From a virus: a stretch of 64,000 nucleotides of DNA. The notes below the pieces were generated by a model. The model saw only the letters and a program-made list of their open reading frames with translations, searched no databases and was not told the origin of the DNA. The stretch covers positions 62,001 through 126,000 of the IMG/VR virus record IMGVR_UViG_3300032092_000005; one strand, given 5' to 3'. Both the position numbers and the translations under genes were made by a program. Positions 42,519 to 50,671 of the stretch are shown here, piece by piece. Numbering within the stretch: the stretch's first letter is position 1; each line of letters opens with the position of its first letter.

Positions 42519-43825
42519 GTTTATCTAATGCATTTCCTAGTGTGACTCCATCACTAAATTTAAATTTCATAAGAAACAATAGACTTGATCCTAGAATCAC
42601 GTATAGCCGCTCGACAACAGCAACCTATGTAGGCTCTGACGGATACATTAAGACTGCCGTAACCGATGAACCGAGATTTGAATATGATTCTGTCTCATTA
42701 GCTCCTCGCGGTTTATTACTTGAAGGTCCAAGAACTAATTTGGTGTTATATAGTGAAGATTTTAGCAATGCAGATTGGACAAAAGTGGACACTAACGTAA
42801 CCACAAATATAACTGCCGCACCTTCTAATAGTTTAACTGCTGATATGATAGTTGCTGCCGCAACTTCCGCGCAGCATCAAGTTCGCAAAGCTATTACATT
42901 GGGCACTAGTAAAACATATACGTTTAGTGTTTTTGCAAAACAAGCTAGTGGAGTTTACGATTTGGTTCTTGCATTTGGCGCTAACGTAAGTGGAAGCTGG
43001 GACGCAAATGCCCGAGCCAGTGTACGTTTTAATTTACTTACTGGAGTTGTTGCAGCTACTACACAAAATGGAAATTCAAGTCATATATCGTCATCAATTA
43101 CACCGGCAGGTAATGGTTGGTATAGATGCGTATGGACTTTTATTCCTGACACGACTGGAGCAACAGCAGTATTTGGACCAGGAATGATGGCTATACCTTC
43201 AGGAGAATTTGCTGCCATTCCATGGACCGGTGATGGAACTTCTGGAGTATATGTTTGGGGTGCACAGCTAGAAGAAGCATACTTTTCTTCTAGTTATATT
43301 CAGACAACTTCTGCTGAAGTTACTCGCGCAGCAGATGATATGGAAATTACAGGCAGCAATTTTACTCCATGGTACAATCAATCGGGTGGTGCATTTGTAA
43401 TTTCTTCAGATACATTCAAAGCAGACAATACTGCAAACACTACAAACAGTAGAATATTCAATTTGAGTGATGGCACAAATGATAGCAGATATACACTACT
43501 CTACAATACAGATGGTGGTGTTAGTATGTCGGCTGCCGCGGCTGCCTTTTCTGCTTCAGACAGTGATTCTGGAGTAGCATCAAAGACAGTTCAAAAAGTT
43601 GGTGTAAACATTGAAGCTGGCAATTCATTCTTAACTCACAATGGAGTTCAAGTCGGTTCTACTGACACTGGCGCAATCGTTTTGAATTATATGAATCGAT
43701 TTGATATTTTTAGACTTCAAACATCATCTGATCCAGAAACATCTTACGGTTGGGGACACATTCAGTATTTACTCTACTATCCAGAACCATTGACTGTAGC
43801 ACAATTACGAACATTAACAAAGTAA
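42515..43825 (+). CDS. Adhesin-like virion protein 2 with one carbohydrate-binding-like module
   Basis: 436 residues, paralogue of the flanking genes, overlapping the previous stop by ATGA. It has the common start (MSLSNAFPSVTPSLNLNFIR, DPRITYSRSTTATYVGSDG, RGLLLEGPRTNLVLY), one beta-sandwich module ending GNGWYRCVWTF and SGVYVWGAQLEEAYFSSSYI, then the LamG-like end (PWYNQSGGAFVISSDTF, YLLYYPEPLTVAQL). It lacks the duplicated module of the 680-residue paralogues. Likely a shorter receptor-binding or decorating adhesin. Confidence 0.72.
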   Translation: MSLSNAFPSVTPSLNLNFIRNNRLDPRITYSRSTTATYVGSDGYIKTAVTDEPRFEYDSVSLAPRGLLLEGPRTNLVLYSEDFSNADWTKVDTNVTTNITAAPSNSLTADMIVAAATSAQHQVRKAITLGTSKTYTFSVFAKQASGVYDLVLAFGANVSGSWDANARASVRFNLLTGVVAATTQNGNSSHISSSITPAGNGWYRCVWTFIPDTTGATAVFGPGMMAIPSGEFAAIPWTGDGTSGVYVWGAQLEEAYFSSSYIQTTSAEVTRAADDMEITGSNFTPWYNQSGGAFVISSDTFKADNTANTTNSRIFNLSDGTNDSRYTLLYNTDGGVSMSAAAAAFSASDSDSGVASKTVQKVGVNIEAGNSFLTHNGVQVGSTDTGAIVLNYMNRFDIFRLQTSSDPETSYGWGHIQYLLYYPEPLTVAQLRTLTK

Positions 43826-43829
43826 TAAC

Positions 43830-45872
43830 ATGAGTTTATCAAATAATTTTTCTACAACTAAACCATCGCTTCAATTAAATTTTGCAAGCGGCGCTAATAG
43901 TCTTGATCCTAGAATTACGTTCACAAGAAGCACAGCAGCATCTTATGTAAATAAAAAAGGCTACATTGCGTATGCGGGTGTCAATCAACCAAGATTAGAA
44001 TATGATCCAGTCACAGGACAACCTCTAGGACTTCTTATTGAAGACATTAAAAAAAATTATGTAGTATCTGCAACAGATTTCACTTCAGACTTTAGTAAAT
44101 GGTCACTAACTCAAACAAATTCAAATTTAGTATTACCAAATAGAACATATGCTCCTGACGGAACTCTGAGTGCAGACTTAGTTTTAAATACTACAACATC
44201 GGGTAGACATACTATACAAAGTTTAGGAATATCTGTAGACACTACGCTAGATTATACAGCATCCGTCTTTGTAAAAGCATATGAGAACACTACAGTACCT
44301 GTTGCACTGTCATTATATGTTGGAGGGTCATATCAAGCTCCTGATAGATTTTCTTCAGGATTTAATGTTGCAGCGGGCACACTCAATGGTGGATTAGGCT
44401 CCAATGCTGGAACTGGATTAGTGTACAAGCAAACAGCCGAATATTACGGCAATGGTTGGTACAGAATAAGTGTTTCTGGAACTACTGGAGTAGTTGGAAC
44501 TACAAGTTTAAGTATGTTTATTGGAGTAGATACGAATACGGCTGGTACTGGAGTTGTTACTACATACACAGGTGACGGCGGTGCTGGATTCTATGTGTGG
44601 GGCGCACAGTTAGAAGACTCTAAACAACAGACTTCATTTATTCCTTCATCAGAATCTTTTACTAGCCGTGCATCTACTGCAAGTTATATTGGTTCTGACG
44701 GATTTATTAAAACTGCTGCAATAAATGAAGCGAGATACACATACTCAGTTTTAGATTTGTCAATTCCTCCAAGATTATTGTATGAGCCTGCTGCAACTAA
44801 TCTTTATAACTTCAGCGAACAAATCAATACATATTCTTTAACTGGTGCTACTGTTACTGCAAATAATACAACAGCGCCTGACGGAACTGCAAGCGCAGAT
44901 AAATTAGTAGAGAATACTTCAAATTCTCACCATGACGCGCACCAAACTTTGGCAAGTGTAACTGGTGGTGTTGCAATAACAGTGTCAGCATTTTTTAAAG
45001 CAGAAGAAAGATCAATGGTTGCAATGGAATTTGAACCAGGATCATCATTTACAGGCTCAATTGCACCGACAGCATTCTTTTCATTGACTACAGGCACAAC
45101 AGCAAACGTAATTAATATGATGACAAAAGATACTTCCATTATATATTATGGTAATGATTGGTATAGATGCTCTGCAACAGTTACTCCATTGAGTAATGGT
45201 ACACTAACATGTAATCTCGGTATGACTGCTGGGCTTTCTAATACTGCGACATACACCGGTGACGGTGCTTCAGGACTTTATATTTGGGGTGCGCAAGCAG
45301 AAACTGGTAATGTTGCAACAAGCTATATTGCAACGGGTGCAACTACAGTTACTCGCTCTGCGGATGCAATATCGTTTCCAACAAGCCAGACAACTCGCCA
45401 AGTCGAAAAGGCTGTTATGGAGGGCGCCAATTTTAATTCTTGGTTCAATACTAATCAAGGCACACTAGTGACTGAAGGTATGGTAAGATATAACCTAGAT
45501 AGTAATCAAACTACTGCGTCAATTGATGGAGCATATCAACAAGGATTACATATAGCGGGCGGCACTTCAATTCGTTTAGTTAAATATGGTTCCAATTTAT
45601 TAAGTGCTTCCTACGTTACTGGAGAATATAATAAAATAGCATCATCATATAATATATCCACTGGAAGTATTTCTGCAAGATTAAATGGATCACTTGGTAC
45701 TAGTGTAACCGCTTCAAACTTTTTCGCTAATACAAACAGTTCTGCTCCAGATAGACTTCGAATTGGAAGCACAAGCAGTACTTGGCATATGAATGGATAC
45801 ATTAAGAGTATCACATACTATCCTGAAGAATTCACTTCATCACAATTAATAGCAGTAACAAATAGGACATAA
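43830..45872 (+). CDS. Adhesin-like virion protein 3 with two carbohydrate-binding-like modules
   Basis: 680 residues, third paralogue. Common start MSLSNNFSTTKPSLQLNFAS, DPRITFTRSTAASYVNKKG, then a first module ending GNGWYRISVSG and GFYVWGAQLEDSKQQTSFIP. A second set begins SRASTASYIGSDGFIKTAAI and ends GNDWYRCSATV, GLYIWGAQAETG, followed by the LamG-like C-terminus (SWFNTNQGTLVTEGMV, ITYYPEEFTSSQL). The first 20 bases of the gene repeat those of the first paralogue exactly. Three such genes in a row give the virion a choice or mixture of adhesins. Confidence 0.72.
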   Translation: MSLSNNFSTTKPSLQLNFASGANSLDPRITFTRSTAASYVNKKGYIAYAGVNQPRLEYDPVTGQPLGLLIEDIKKNYVVSATDFTSDFSKWSLTQTNSNLVLPNRTYAPDGTLSADLVLNTTTSGRHTIQSLGISVDTTLDYTASVFVKAYENTTVPVALSLYVGGSYQAPDRFSSGFNVAAGTLNGGLGSNAGTGLVYKQTAEYYGNGWYRISVSGTTGVVGTTSLSMFIGVDTNTAGTGVVTTYTGDGGAGFYVWGAQLEDSKQQTSFIPSSESFTSRASTASYIGSDGFIKTAAINEARYTYSVLDLSIPPRLLYEPAATNLYNFSEQINTYSLTGATVTANNTTAPDGTASADKLVENTSNSHHDAHQTLASVTGGVAITVSAFFKAEERSMVAMEFEPGSSFTGSIAPTAFFSLTTGTTANVINMMTKDTSIIYYGNDWYRCSATVTPLSNGTLTCNLGMTAGLSNTATYTGDGASGLYIWGAQAETGNVATSYIATGATTVTRSADAISFPTSQTTRQVEKAVMEGANFNSWFNTNQGTLVTEGMVRYNLDSNQTTASIDGAYQQGLHIAGGTSIRLVKYGSNLLSASYVTGEYNKIASSYNISTGSISARLNGSLGTSVTASNFFANTNSSAPDRLRIGSTSSTWHMNGYIKSITYYPEEFTSSQLIAVTNRT

Positions 45873-45877
45873 CACAT

Positions 45878-46159
45878 ATGGATTACTATCTAAAATTTAA
45901 AGACAAAGCCGAAGCTGATGAAGTTCTAAAAGACTACACAGGCGACATTGATGTGATTGGCATTATGTATCAACCATCTACTGTAGACACAGAAATATAT
46001 TATAATGAGCCTGGACGCACAGAGCCAACGCCTATAATAATTGATGCGCCTGAACCAATACCAATTGAAGGCTGGCATGTAAACGTTCGTGGAGAAGTTT
46101 GCCCAGAATTAGAACCTTACGCACTTAATTTGGATACACCTAAAAGAGTTTGGTATTAA
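45878..46159 (+). CDS. Small acidic protein at the end of the fibre block
   Basis: 93 residues. The start DYYLKFKDKAEADEVLKDYT and the C-terminal GWHVNVRGEVCPELEPYALN with a final RVWY resemble small phage tail-associated proteins encoded next to fibre genes. The middle is Pro-rich (EPTPIIIDAPEPIPIEGWHV). Five bases separate it from the adhesin stop. Function unknown; a fibre chaperone or cap is conceivable. A late promoter for the neck genes follows it. Confidence 0.6.
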   Translation: MDYYLKFKDKAEADEVLKDYTGDIDVIGIMYQPSTVDTEIYYNEPGRTEPTPIIIDAPEPIPIEGWHVNVRGEVCPELEPYALNLDTPKRVWY

Positions 46160-46173
46160 TAAATTTTCTTTGT

Positions 46174-46181
46174 TATAAATA
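46174..46181 (+). promoter_or_regulatory. T4-type late promoter upstream of gp13
   Basis: A perfect TATAAATA in the gap before the neck genes, 28 bases before the gp13 ATG, with AGAGGA in the leader. Confidence 0.85.
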
Positions 46182-46209
46182 GATCAACAAGATAACAGAG
46201 GACACTAAA

Positions 46210-46959
46210 ATGAGTACAAGCAAACCAGCAAGTAGAGATGAATTTAAGCAATATTGTCTTAGAAGACTTGGCGCGCCTCTTTTAGAAATAAACGTAGCAG
46301 AAGAGCAGATTGAAGATTGTGTTGAAATGGCGCTCCAATACTACCGCGACTATCATTTTGATGGTAGTGAAAAAGTGTATCTTGCGCATCAAGTAACTCA
46401 AGAAGATATCGACAATAAATATCTGTCAATTCCTGACGAAATTATTGGTGTCATTAACATCTTTGATATCGGCAGCAGCTTCTCTACAAACAATTTATTT
46501 AATCTAAGATATCAAATCGCATTAAACGATTTATTCGCATTCAACTATGGACCTTTTGCTCCATACTATATGGCTCTGCAAAATATTGCACTTGCACAAG
46601 AGTTATTCGTAGGTAAACAATCTTTAAGATTTAATAGACACACAAATAAACTAAAAATCGACATGGCTTGGTCAGAAAAAGTTCTTGTCGGAGAATATAT
46701 TGTTGTTGAAGGCTATCAAGTTCTTGATCCAGACACATATACTGACGTATGGAACGACTTGTTTCTAAAAAAATATGCAACAGCATTGATCAAACGTCAA
46801 TGGGGTGAAAACTTAAAAAAGTTTGAGGGTATGGCAATGCCTGGTGGCATCACATTCAATGGTCAGAAAATCTGGGATGAAGCTGGTGATGATATTGAAA
46901 AGCTTGAAAGTGAAATGATGAGTTCGTATAGTCTTCCTGTAAGCGATATGCTAGGATAA
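46210..46959 (+). CDS. gp13: Neck protein gp13
   Basis: 249 residues (T4: 309). gp13 and gp14 form the neck that closes the head after packaging. The family start is clear: REFKQYCLRRLGAPLLEINV, EDCVEMALQYYRDYHFDGSE, followed by YLSIPDEIIGVINIFDIG, RFNRHTNKLKIDM, YTDVWNDLFLKKYATALIKR and QWGENLKKFEGM. It is the first gene of the gp13-gp14-gp15 neck/tail terminator run, in T4 order. Confidence 0.93.
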   Translation: MSTSKPASRDEFKQYCLRRLGAPLLEINVAEEQIEDCVEMALQYYRDYHFDGSEKVYLAHQVTQEDIDNKYLSIPDEIIGVINIFDIGSSFSTNNLFNLRYQIALNDLFAFNYGPFAPYYMALQNIALAQELFVGKQSLRFNRHTNKLKIDMAWSEKVLVGEYIVVEGYQVLDPDTYTDVWNDLFLKKYATALIKRQWGENLKKFEGMAMPGGITFNGQKIWDEAGDDIEKLESEMMSSYSLPVSDMLG

Positions 46960-46960
46960 T

Positions 46961-47779
46961 ATGGCGCGCAATAGGCATTTCAATCAGTACTCTCCTGTTA
47001 AGTCGGAGCAGTCTCTCATTAGAGATTTAGTCATAGAATCAATTAAAATCTATGGCATAGATGGATACTATCTTCCTAGAACACATGTTAATTTAGATAT
47101 GATTTATGGTGAAGATGGCTCTATGATATTTGATGATGCTATTGAGATGGAATTATATGTCAAGAGTTATGACGGCTTTATGGGTCAGCAAGACTTCCTA
47201 TCTAAGTTCGGACTTCAGATTGACGAATCAATCACATTTGTAGTATCTCAAAAGCGTTTCATAGATTCTATGAAGCCCATCGTGCTGAACGAATACTCAT
47301 ACAATATTCTCACAGATGATCCAGAAGACGGCAGTGGTAATTTATTGACAGAAGAGTTATACGATTACTCTAGCATATTAAGACCTAGAGAAGGTGACTT
47401 GATCTGGATTCCTATGTTAGGATACATGTATGAAATTTCATTTACAGAAAACATTGAAAACTTCTATCAACTAGGTGACGTATACACATACGAAATTCGT
47501 TGCAATAGATTCGAATACTCTAGCGAGAAAATTGATACAGGCGTTGATTTTATTGATATTGTTGAAGATCAAAACAGTTTGTCTACAGCGTTCATTGAAA
47601 AATTATTGAATGAAGACGATACACTATTGCTTCATGAAGACGAAACATATATTGTTAATGAGGGTGACAGTTTATCGGGCGCTGAAGTTGCTTCTAATAA
47701 TGAATTGTTAGCAAGCAAACTCCGAGAAGGAGATGTTATAGACTTCTCTGAAACAAACCCATTTGCTAAGGGATTCTAA
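46961..47779 (+). CDS. gp14: Neck protein gp14
   Basis: 272 residues (T4: 256). Typical blocks: SEQSLIRDLVIESIKIYGID, GYYLPRTHVNLDMIYGED, FLSKFGLQIDESITFVVSQK, RPREGDLIWIPMLGYMYEIS, FYQLGDVYTYEIRCNRFEYS. The product joins gp13 in the neck collar. The gene starts one base after the gp13 stop. The C-terminal 60 residues are acidic (LLHEDETYIVNEGDSLS) and contain a near repeat. Confidence 0.93.
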   Translation: MARNRHFNQYSPVKSEQSLIRDLVIESIKIYGIDGYYLPRTHVNLDMIYGEDGSMIFDDAIEMELYVKSYDGFMGQQDFLSKFGLQIDESITFVVSQKRFIDSMKPIVLNEYSYNILTDDPEDGSGNLLTEELYDYSSILRPREGDLIWIPMLGYMYEISFTENIENFYQLGDVYTYEIRCNRFEYSSEKIDTGVDFIDIVEDQNSLSTAFIEKLLNEDDTLLLHEDETYIVNEGDSLSGAEVASNNELLASKLREGDVIDFSETNPFAKGF

Positions 47780-47781
47780 TT

Positions 47782-48555
47782 ATGATGTTCGGACACGATT
47801 TCTATCATGCGATATTGCGTAAGTACGTAATAATGTTTGGCAATATATTCAATGAAATTCAAGTTGACAGATTTGACAGTTCAGGAAATAAGATTCAGAC
47901 ACTTAATGTGCCTTTAGAGTATTCGCCTAAACAAAAATCTATTCAGCGCGTAACTGCTGACCCAACTTTAAATAGAGATATTGCAGCTACACTTCCTAGA
48001 CTTGGCTTTGAAATGACGGGGCTAACATATGCAGGCGTAAGAAAATTAAACAGTTCTACTAAAATGGTGCGAGGTGTAGACACTGGCGGTAATGACTTTG
48101 GCTATGTTTACACACCTGTTCCATATGATATGAGTTTTTCGTTGTATGTTTTTGTTAAAAACGCAGAAGACGGAACACAAATTATTGAACAGATACTTCC
48201 GTTCTTTACTCCAGATTACACAGTCACAATTAAAGCATTACCAGAATTAAATATCAATTTAGATATTCCTATCGAATTGAATTCTGTTACTACCGATGAT
48301 GCATATGAAGGCGACTTTGATGCAAGCAGAAGAGTATTAACATGGCAGTTAGATTTTACTGTCAAGGGATATCTATTTGGACCAATCAATAAGCAGAAGT
48401 TTATTATCAATGCAAGTATACCTCAGTACGGAGACACAGAAGCAACTCAAGCTGAAGCTTCAAGTGAATTCACAGGCAACACAGCAGATTTTAGCACTTC
48501 CGATACTGTCATTGAACTACCAGGACCAGTGGTTGATCCATTTATTGCACCATAA
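47782..48555 (+). CDS. gp15: Tail terminator / sheath stabiliser gp15
   Basis: 257 residues (T4: 272). gp15 hexamers cap tube and sheath and bind the neck. Blocks: FYHAILRKYVIMFGNIFNEI, NVPLEYSPKQKSIQRVTADP, AATLPRLGFEMTGLTYAGVR, then YDMSFSLYVFVKNAEDGTQI and QILPFFTPDYTVTIKALPEL. The start is one of two adjacent ATGs (47782 or 47785). It shares its last base with the gp16 start (TAATG). Confidence 0.94.
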   Translation: MMFGHDFYHAILRKYVIMFGNIFNEIQVDRFDSSGNKIQTLNVPLEYSPKQKSIQRVTADPTLNRDIAATLPRLGFEMTGLTYAGVRKLNSSTKMVRGVDTGGNDFGYVYTPVPYDMSFSLYVFVKNAEDGTQIIEQILPFFTPDYTVTIKALPELNINLDIPIELNSVTTDDAYEGDFDASRRVLTWQLDFTVKGYLFGPINKQKFIINASIPQYGDTEATQAEASSEFTGNTADFSTSDTVIELPGPVVDPFIAP

Positions 48556-48980
48556 TGAAACAAACTATAGATGATAAATTGAATACGTTTCTAAATATTT
48601 TTCCTAGCAGCAATAGCGAAACAGTAATTGACGTTGTTGCTACTGAACCAGTAAAAGAAAAATCTAAAGAAGAATCTGATATTGATGATGATTATGAGTA
48701 CGCACGGAATAATCTAAAAGGACTTATCGAAAGCGGCAAGTCTGCAATGGAGAACATTGTCTTCCTTGCAAAAGAAGGTGAATCTCCTAGAGCATATGAA
48801 GTTGTTGGTCAATTGATTAAAACGTTAGCAGATACTAACAAAGACTTATTAGACTTAAGTAAAAAGGCAAGAGAAGCTAAAGGTAAAGACAACACACAGC
48901 AATCTCAAAATATCGTAACAAACAATTCACTATTTGTAGGAAGTACTGCGGAACTCCAAAAGCTGATAAAGGGAAAGTGA
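48555..48980 (+). CDS. gp16: Small terminase subunit gp16
   Basis: 141 residues (T4: 164). gp16 rings regulate the gp17 motor and recognise DNA for packaging. The protein has an acidic N-terminus (DIDDDYEYARNNLKGLIESG), the long central helical hairpin (ENIVFLAKEGESPRAYEVVG, LIKTLADTNKDLLDLSKKAR) and a short C-terminus with NNSLFVGSTAELQKL, all as in the T4-like family. It overlaps the gp15 stop by one base and is followed by gp17 after six bases. Confidence 0.92.
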   Translation: MKQTIDDKLNTFLNIFPSSNSETVIDVVATEPVKEKSKEESDIDDDYEYARNNLKGLIESGKSAMENIVFLAKEGESPRAYEVVGQLIKTLADTNKDLLDLSKKAREAKGKDNTQQSQNIVTNNSLFVGSTAELQKLIKGK

Positions 48981-48986
48981 TACATT

Positions 48987-50609
48987 ATGATTAAGACCTA
49001 TCTAGGTAATAAAAATCTGAAAGCAGCTGGAGTAGTTCTAAACTATACAAAAGAACAGATTGAAGAGTATTTAAAATGCGCAGAAGACCCAGTATATTTT
49101 ATTGAGACTTACTGTAAGATTGTCTCACTTGATCACGGTATCATACCATTCAAACTCTATCCATGTCAAGTAAATAAAGTAAATATCATTCACAATAACC
49201 GCAAAGTTATTTTGATGGAAGGGCGACAGCAAGGCAAGACTACAACATCCGCAGCGTACATACTTTGGTACACACTATTTCAAGAAAGCAAAATAGTTGC
49301 TATTCTTGCGAACAAAGCCGCAGCCGCGCGTGGAGTATTACATCGGTATCAATTGATGTATGAGAATCTTCCGATTTGGCTACAGCAAGGTGTGACTACA
49401 TGGAACAAGGGTGATATTGAATTAGAAAATCGATCAAAAGTATTTACAGCAGCAACATCCATTTCAGGTATTCGTGGTGAATCTGTCAACCTGTTGTATG
49501 TTGACGAAACTGCAATTATTCCTAATAACGTAGCCGAGCAGTTCTTTGCATCCGTTTATCCTACAATTTCTGCTGGTGAAACTACAAAGATTCTATTGAG
49601 TTCGACTCCTCTCGGATACAACCATTTCTGGAAGTTCTGGAATGACGCACAAAACAATAGAAACGGATTCGTGCCGTTGTTCATTCCATATTGGGAAATT
49701 CCTGGTCGTGATGAAGCATGGGCTACAGAGCAAAGAAAACTCTTAGGAGAATTGAAGTTTACTCAAGAAGTGTTATGTAACTTCTTAGGATCAAGCTTAA
49801 CTCTAATTGCTTCTGATACTATTGCACAAATGTCGGCCGATGCTCCAATCTATTCTAAAGACGGACTCGATATCTACGAAAAAGCCGAAAAAGACTGCGC
49901 ATATATCATTATTGCAGATACTGCAAAGGGTGTCGGAGGAGATTACTCAGCATTCCAGATTTTGAACATATCTAAGATGCCGTATGTAATGGTAGGCAAA
50001 TATAAGAACAATACGATTAGTCCGTTGCTATATCCTTCAGTAATCTACAAAGTCGGCAAAGATTATAATGACGCATATGTGCTGATTGAAGTTAATACTT
50101 CGGAACAAGTAGCAGAAATTCTCTATAGTGACTATGAATATGAGAACATTATCTCAGTCAATAGAACACCTAACGGGCAAGTTGTAAATGGTGGTTTTGG
50201 TGGTGGTAAAACACAGCTTGGAGTTATTACTGACAAGAAAGTGAAACGTATTGGATGCTCTAACTTTAAATCTATGGTAGAAGAAAAGAAAATGATCATC
50301 CGAGATGCAGATACTATCTCAGAAATTTCTACTTTCATTCAAAGAAAGAACAGCTACTCAGCCGATGAGGGCTACCATGACGATTTGGTTATGCCTCTAG
50401 TTTTATTTTCATGGTTGACTACAAATACGTACTTTAAAGAATTAACTAATATAAATATTAGAAAAGAATTGTATGAAGCAAGAATTAAGATGATTGAAGA
50501 TGAGGTTACACCCTTCGGATTTATAAATACTGGAGAAGAAGAAACTCAGTTCGTTGATGCTTCTGGACAAACATGGACTACCGATGAGCGCAAATTCGAT
50601 TTTTTATAA
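48987..50609 (+). CDS. gp17: Large terminase subunit gp17
   Basis: 540 residues (T4: 610). This is the ATPase and nuclease that packages DNA and cuts headful ends. ATPase domain: Walker A GRQQGKTT (79-86), Walker B LLYVDETA (Asp173, Glu174), coupling motif LLSSTP. Nuclease domain: IIIADTAKG with Asp311, LIEVN with Glu368, and GYHDDLVMPLVLF with Asp465/466, a complete RNase H-like metal set. The gene carries two late-promoter octamers in its 3' end that serve gp18. Confidence 0.97.
   Translation: MIKTYLGNKNLKAAGVVLNYTKEQIEEYLKCAEDPVYFIETYCKIVSLDHGIIPFKLYPCQVNKVNIIHNNRKVILMEGRQQGKTTTSAAYILWYTLFQESKIVAILANKAAAARGVLHRYQLMYENLPIWLQQGVTTWNKGDIELENRSKVFTAATSISGIRGESVNLLYVDETAIIPNNVAEQFFASVYPTISAGETTKILLSSTPLGYNHFWKFWNDAQNNRNGFVPLFIPYWEIPGRDEAWATEQRKLLGELKFTQEVLCNFLGSSLTLIASDTIAQMSADAPIYSKDGLDIYEKAEKDCAYIIIADTAKGVGGDYSAFQILNISKMPYVMVGKYKNNTISPLLYPSVIYKVGKDYNDAYVLIEVNTSEQVAEILYSDYEYENIISVNRTPNGQVVNGGFGGGKTQLGVITDKKVKRIGCSNFKSMVEEKKMIIRDADTISEISTFIQRKNSYSADEGYHDDLVMPLVLFSWLTTNTYFKELTNINIRKELYEARIKMIEDEVTPFGFINTGEEETQFVDASGQTWTTDERKFDFL
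50522..50529 (+). promoter_or_regulatory. T4-type late promoter within the gp17 3' end (distal to gp18)
   Basis: A perfect TATAAATA inside gp17, 83 bases upstream of a second copy at 50605. Start expected near 50535, about 137 bases before gp18. Confidence 0.55.
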
Positions 50610-50612
50610 ATA
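50605..50612 (+). promoter_or_regulatory. T4-type late promoter at the gp17 stop (proximal to gp18)
   Basis: A perfect TATAAATA overlapping the gp17 stop codon; start near 50618, leader about 54 bases with AAGGAG before the sheath ATG. Confidence 0.85.
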
Positions 50613-50671
50613 AACAAGAGAATATGAATGTGAATCATCGTGAACAAAAATCTTAAATCAAGGAGAAAAAA

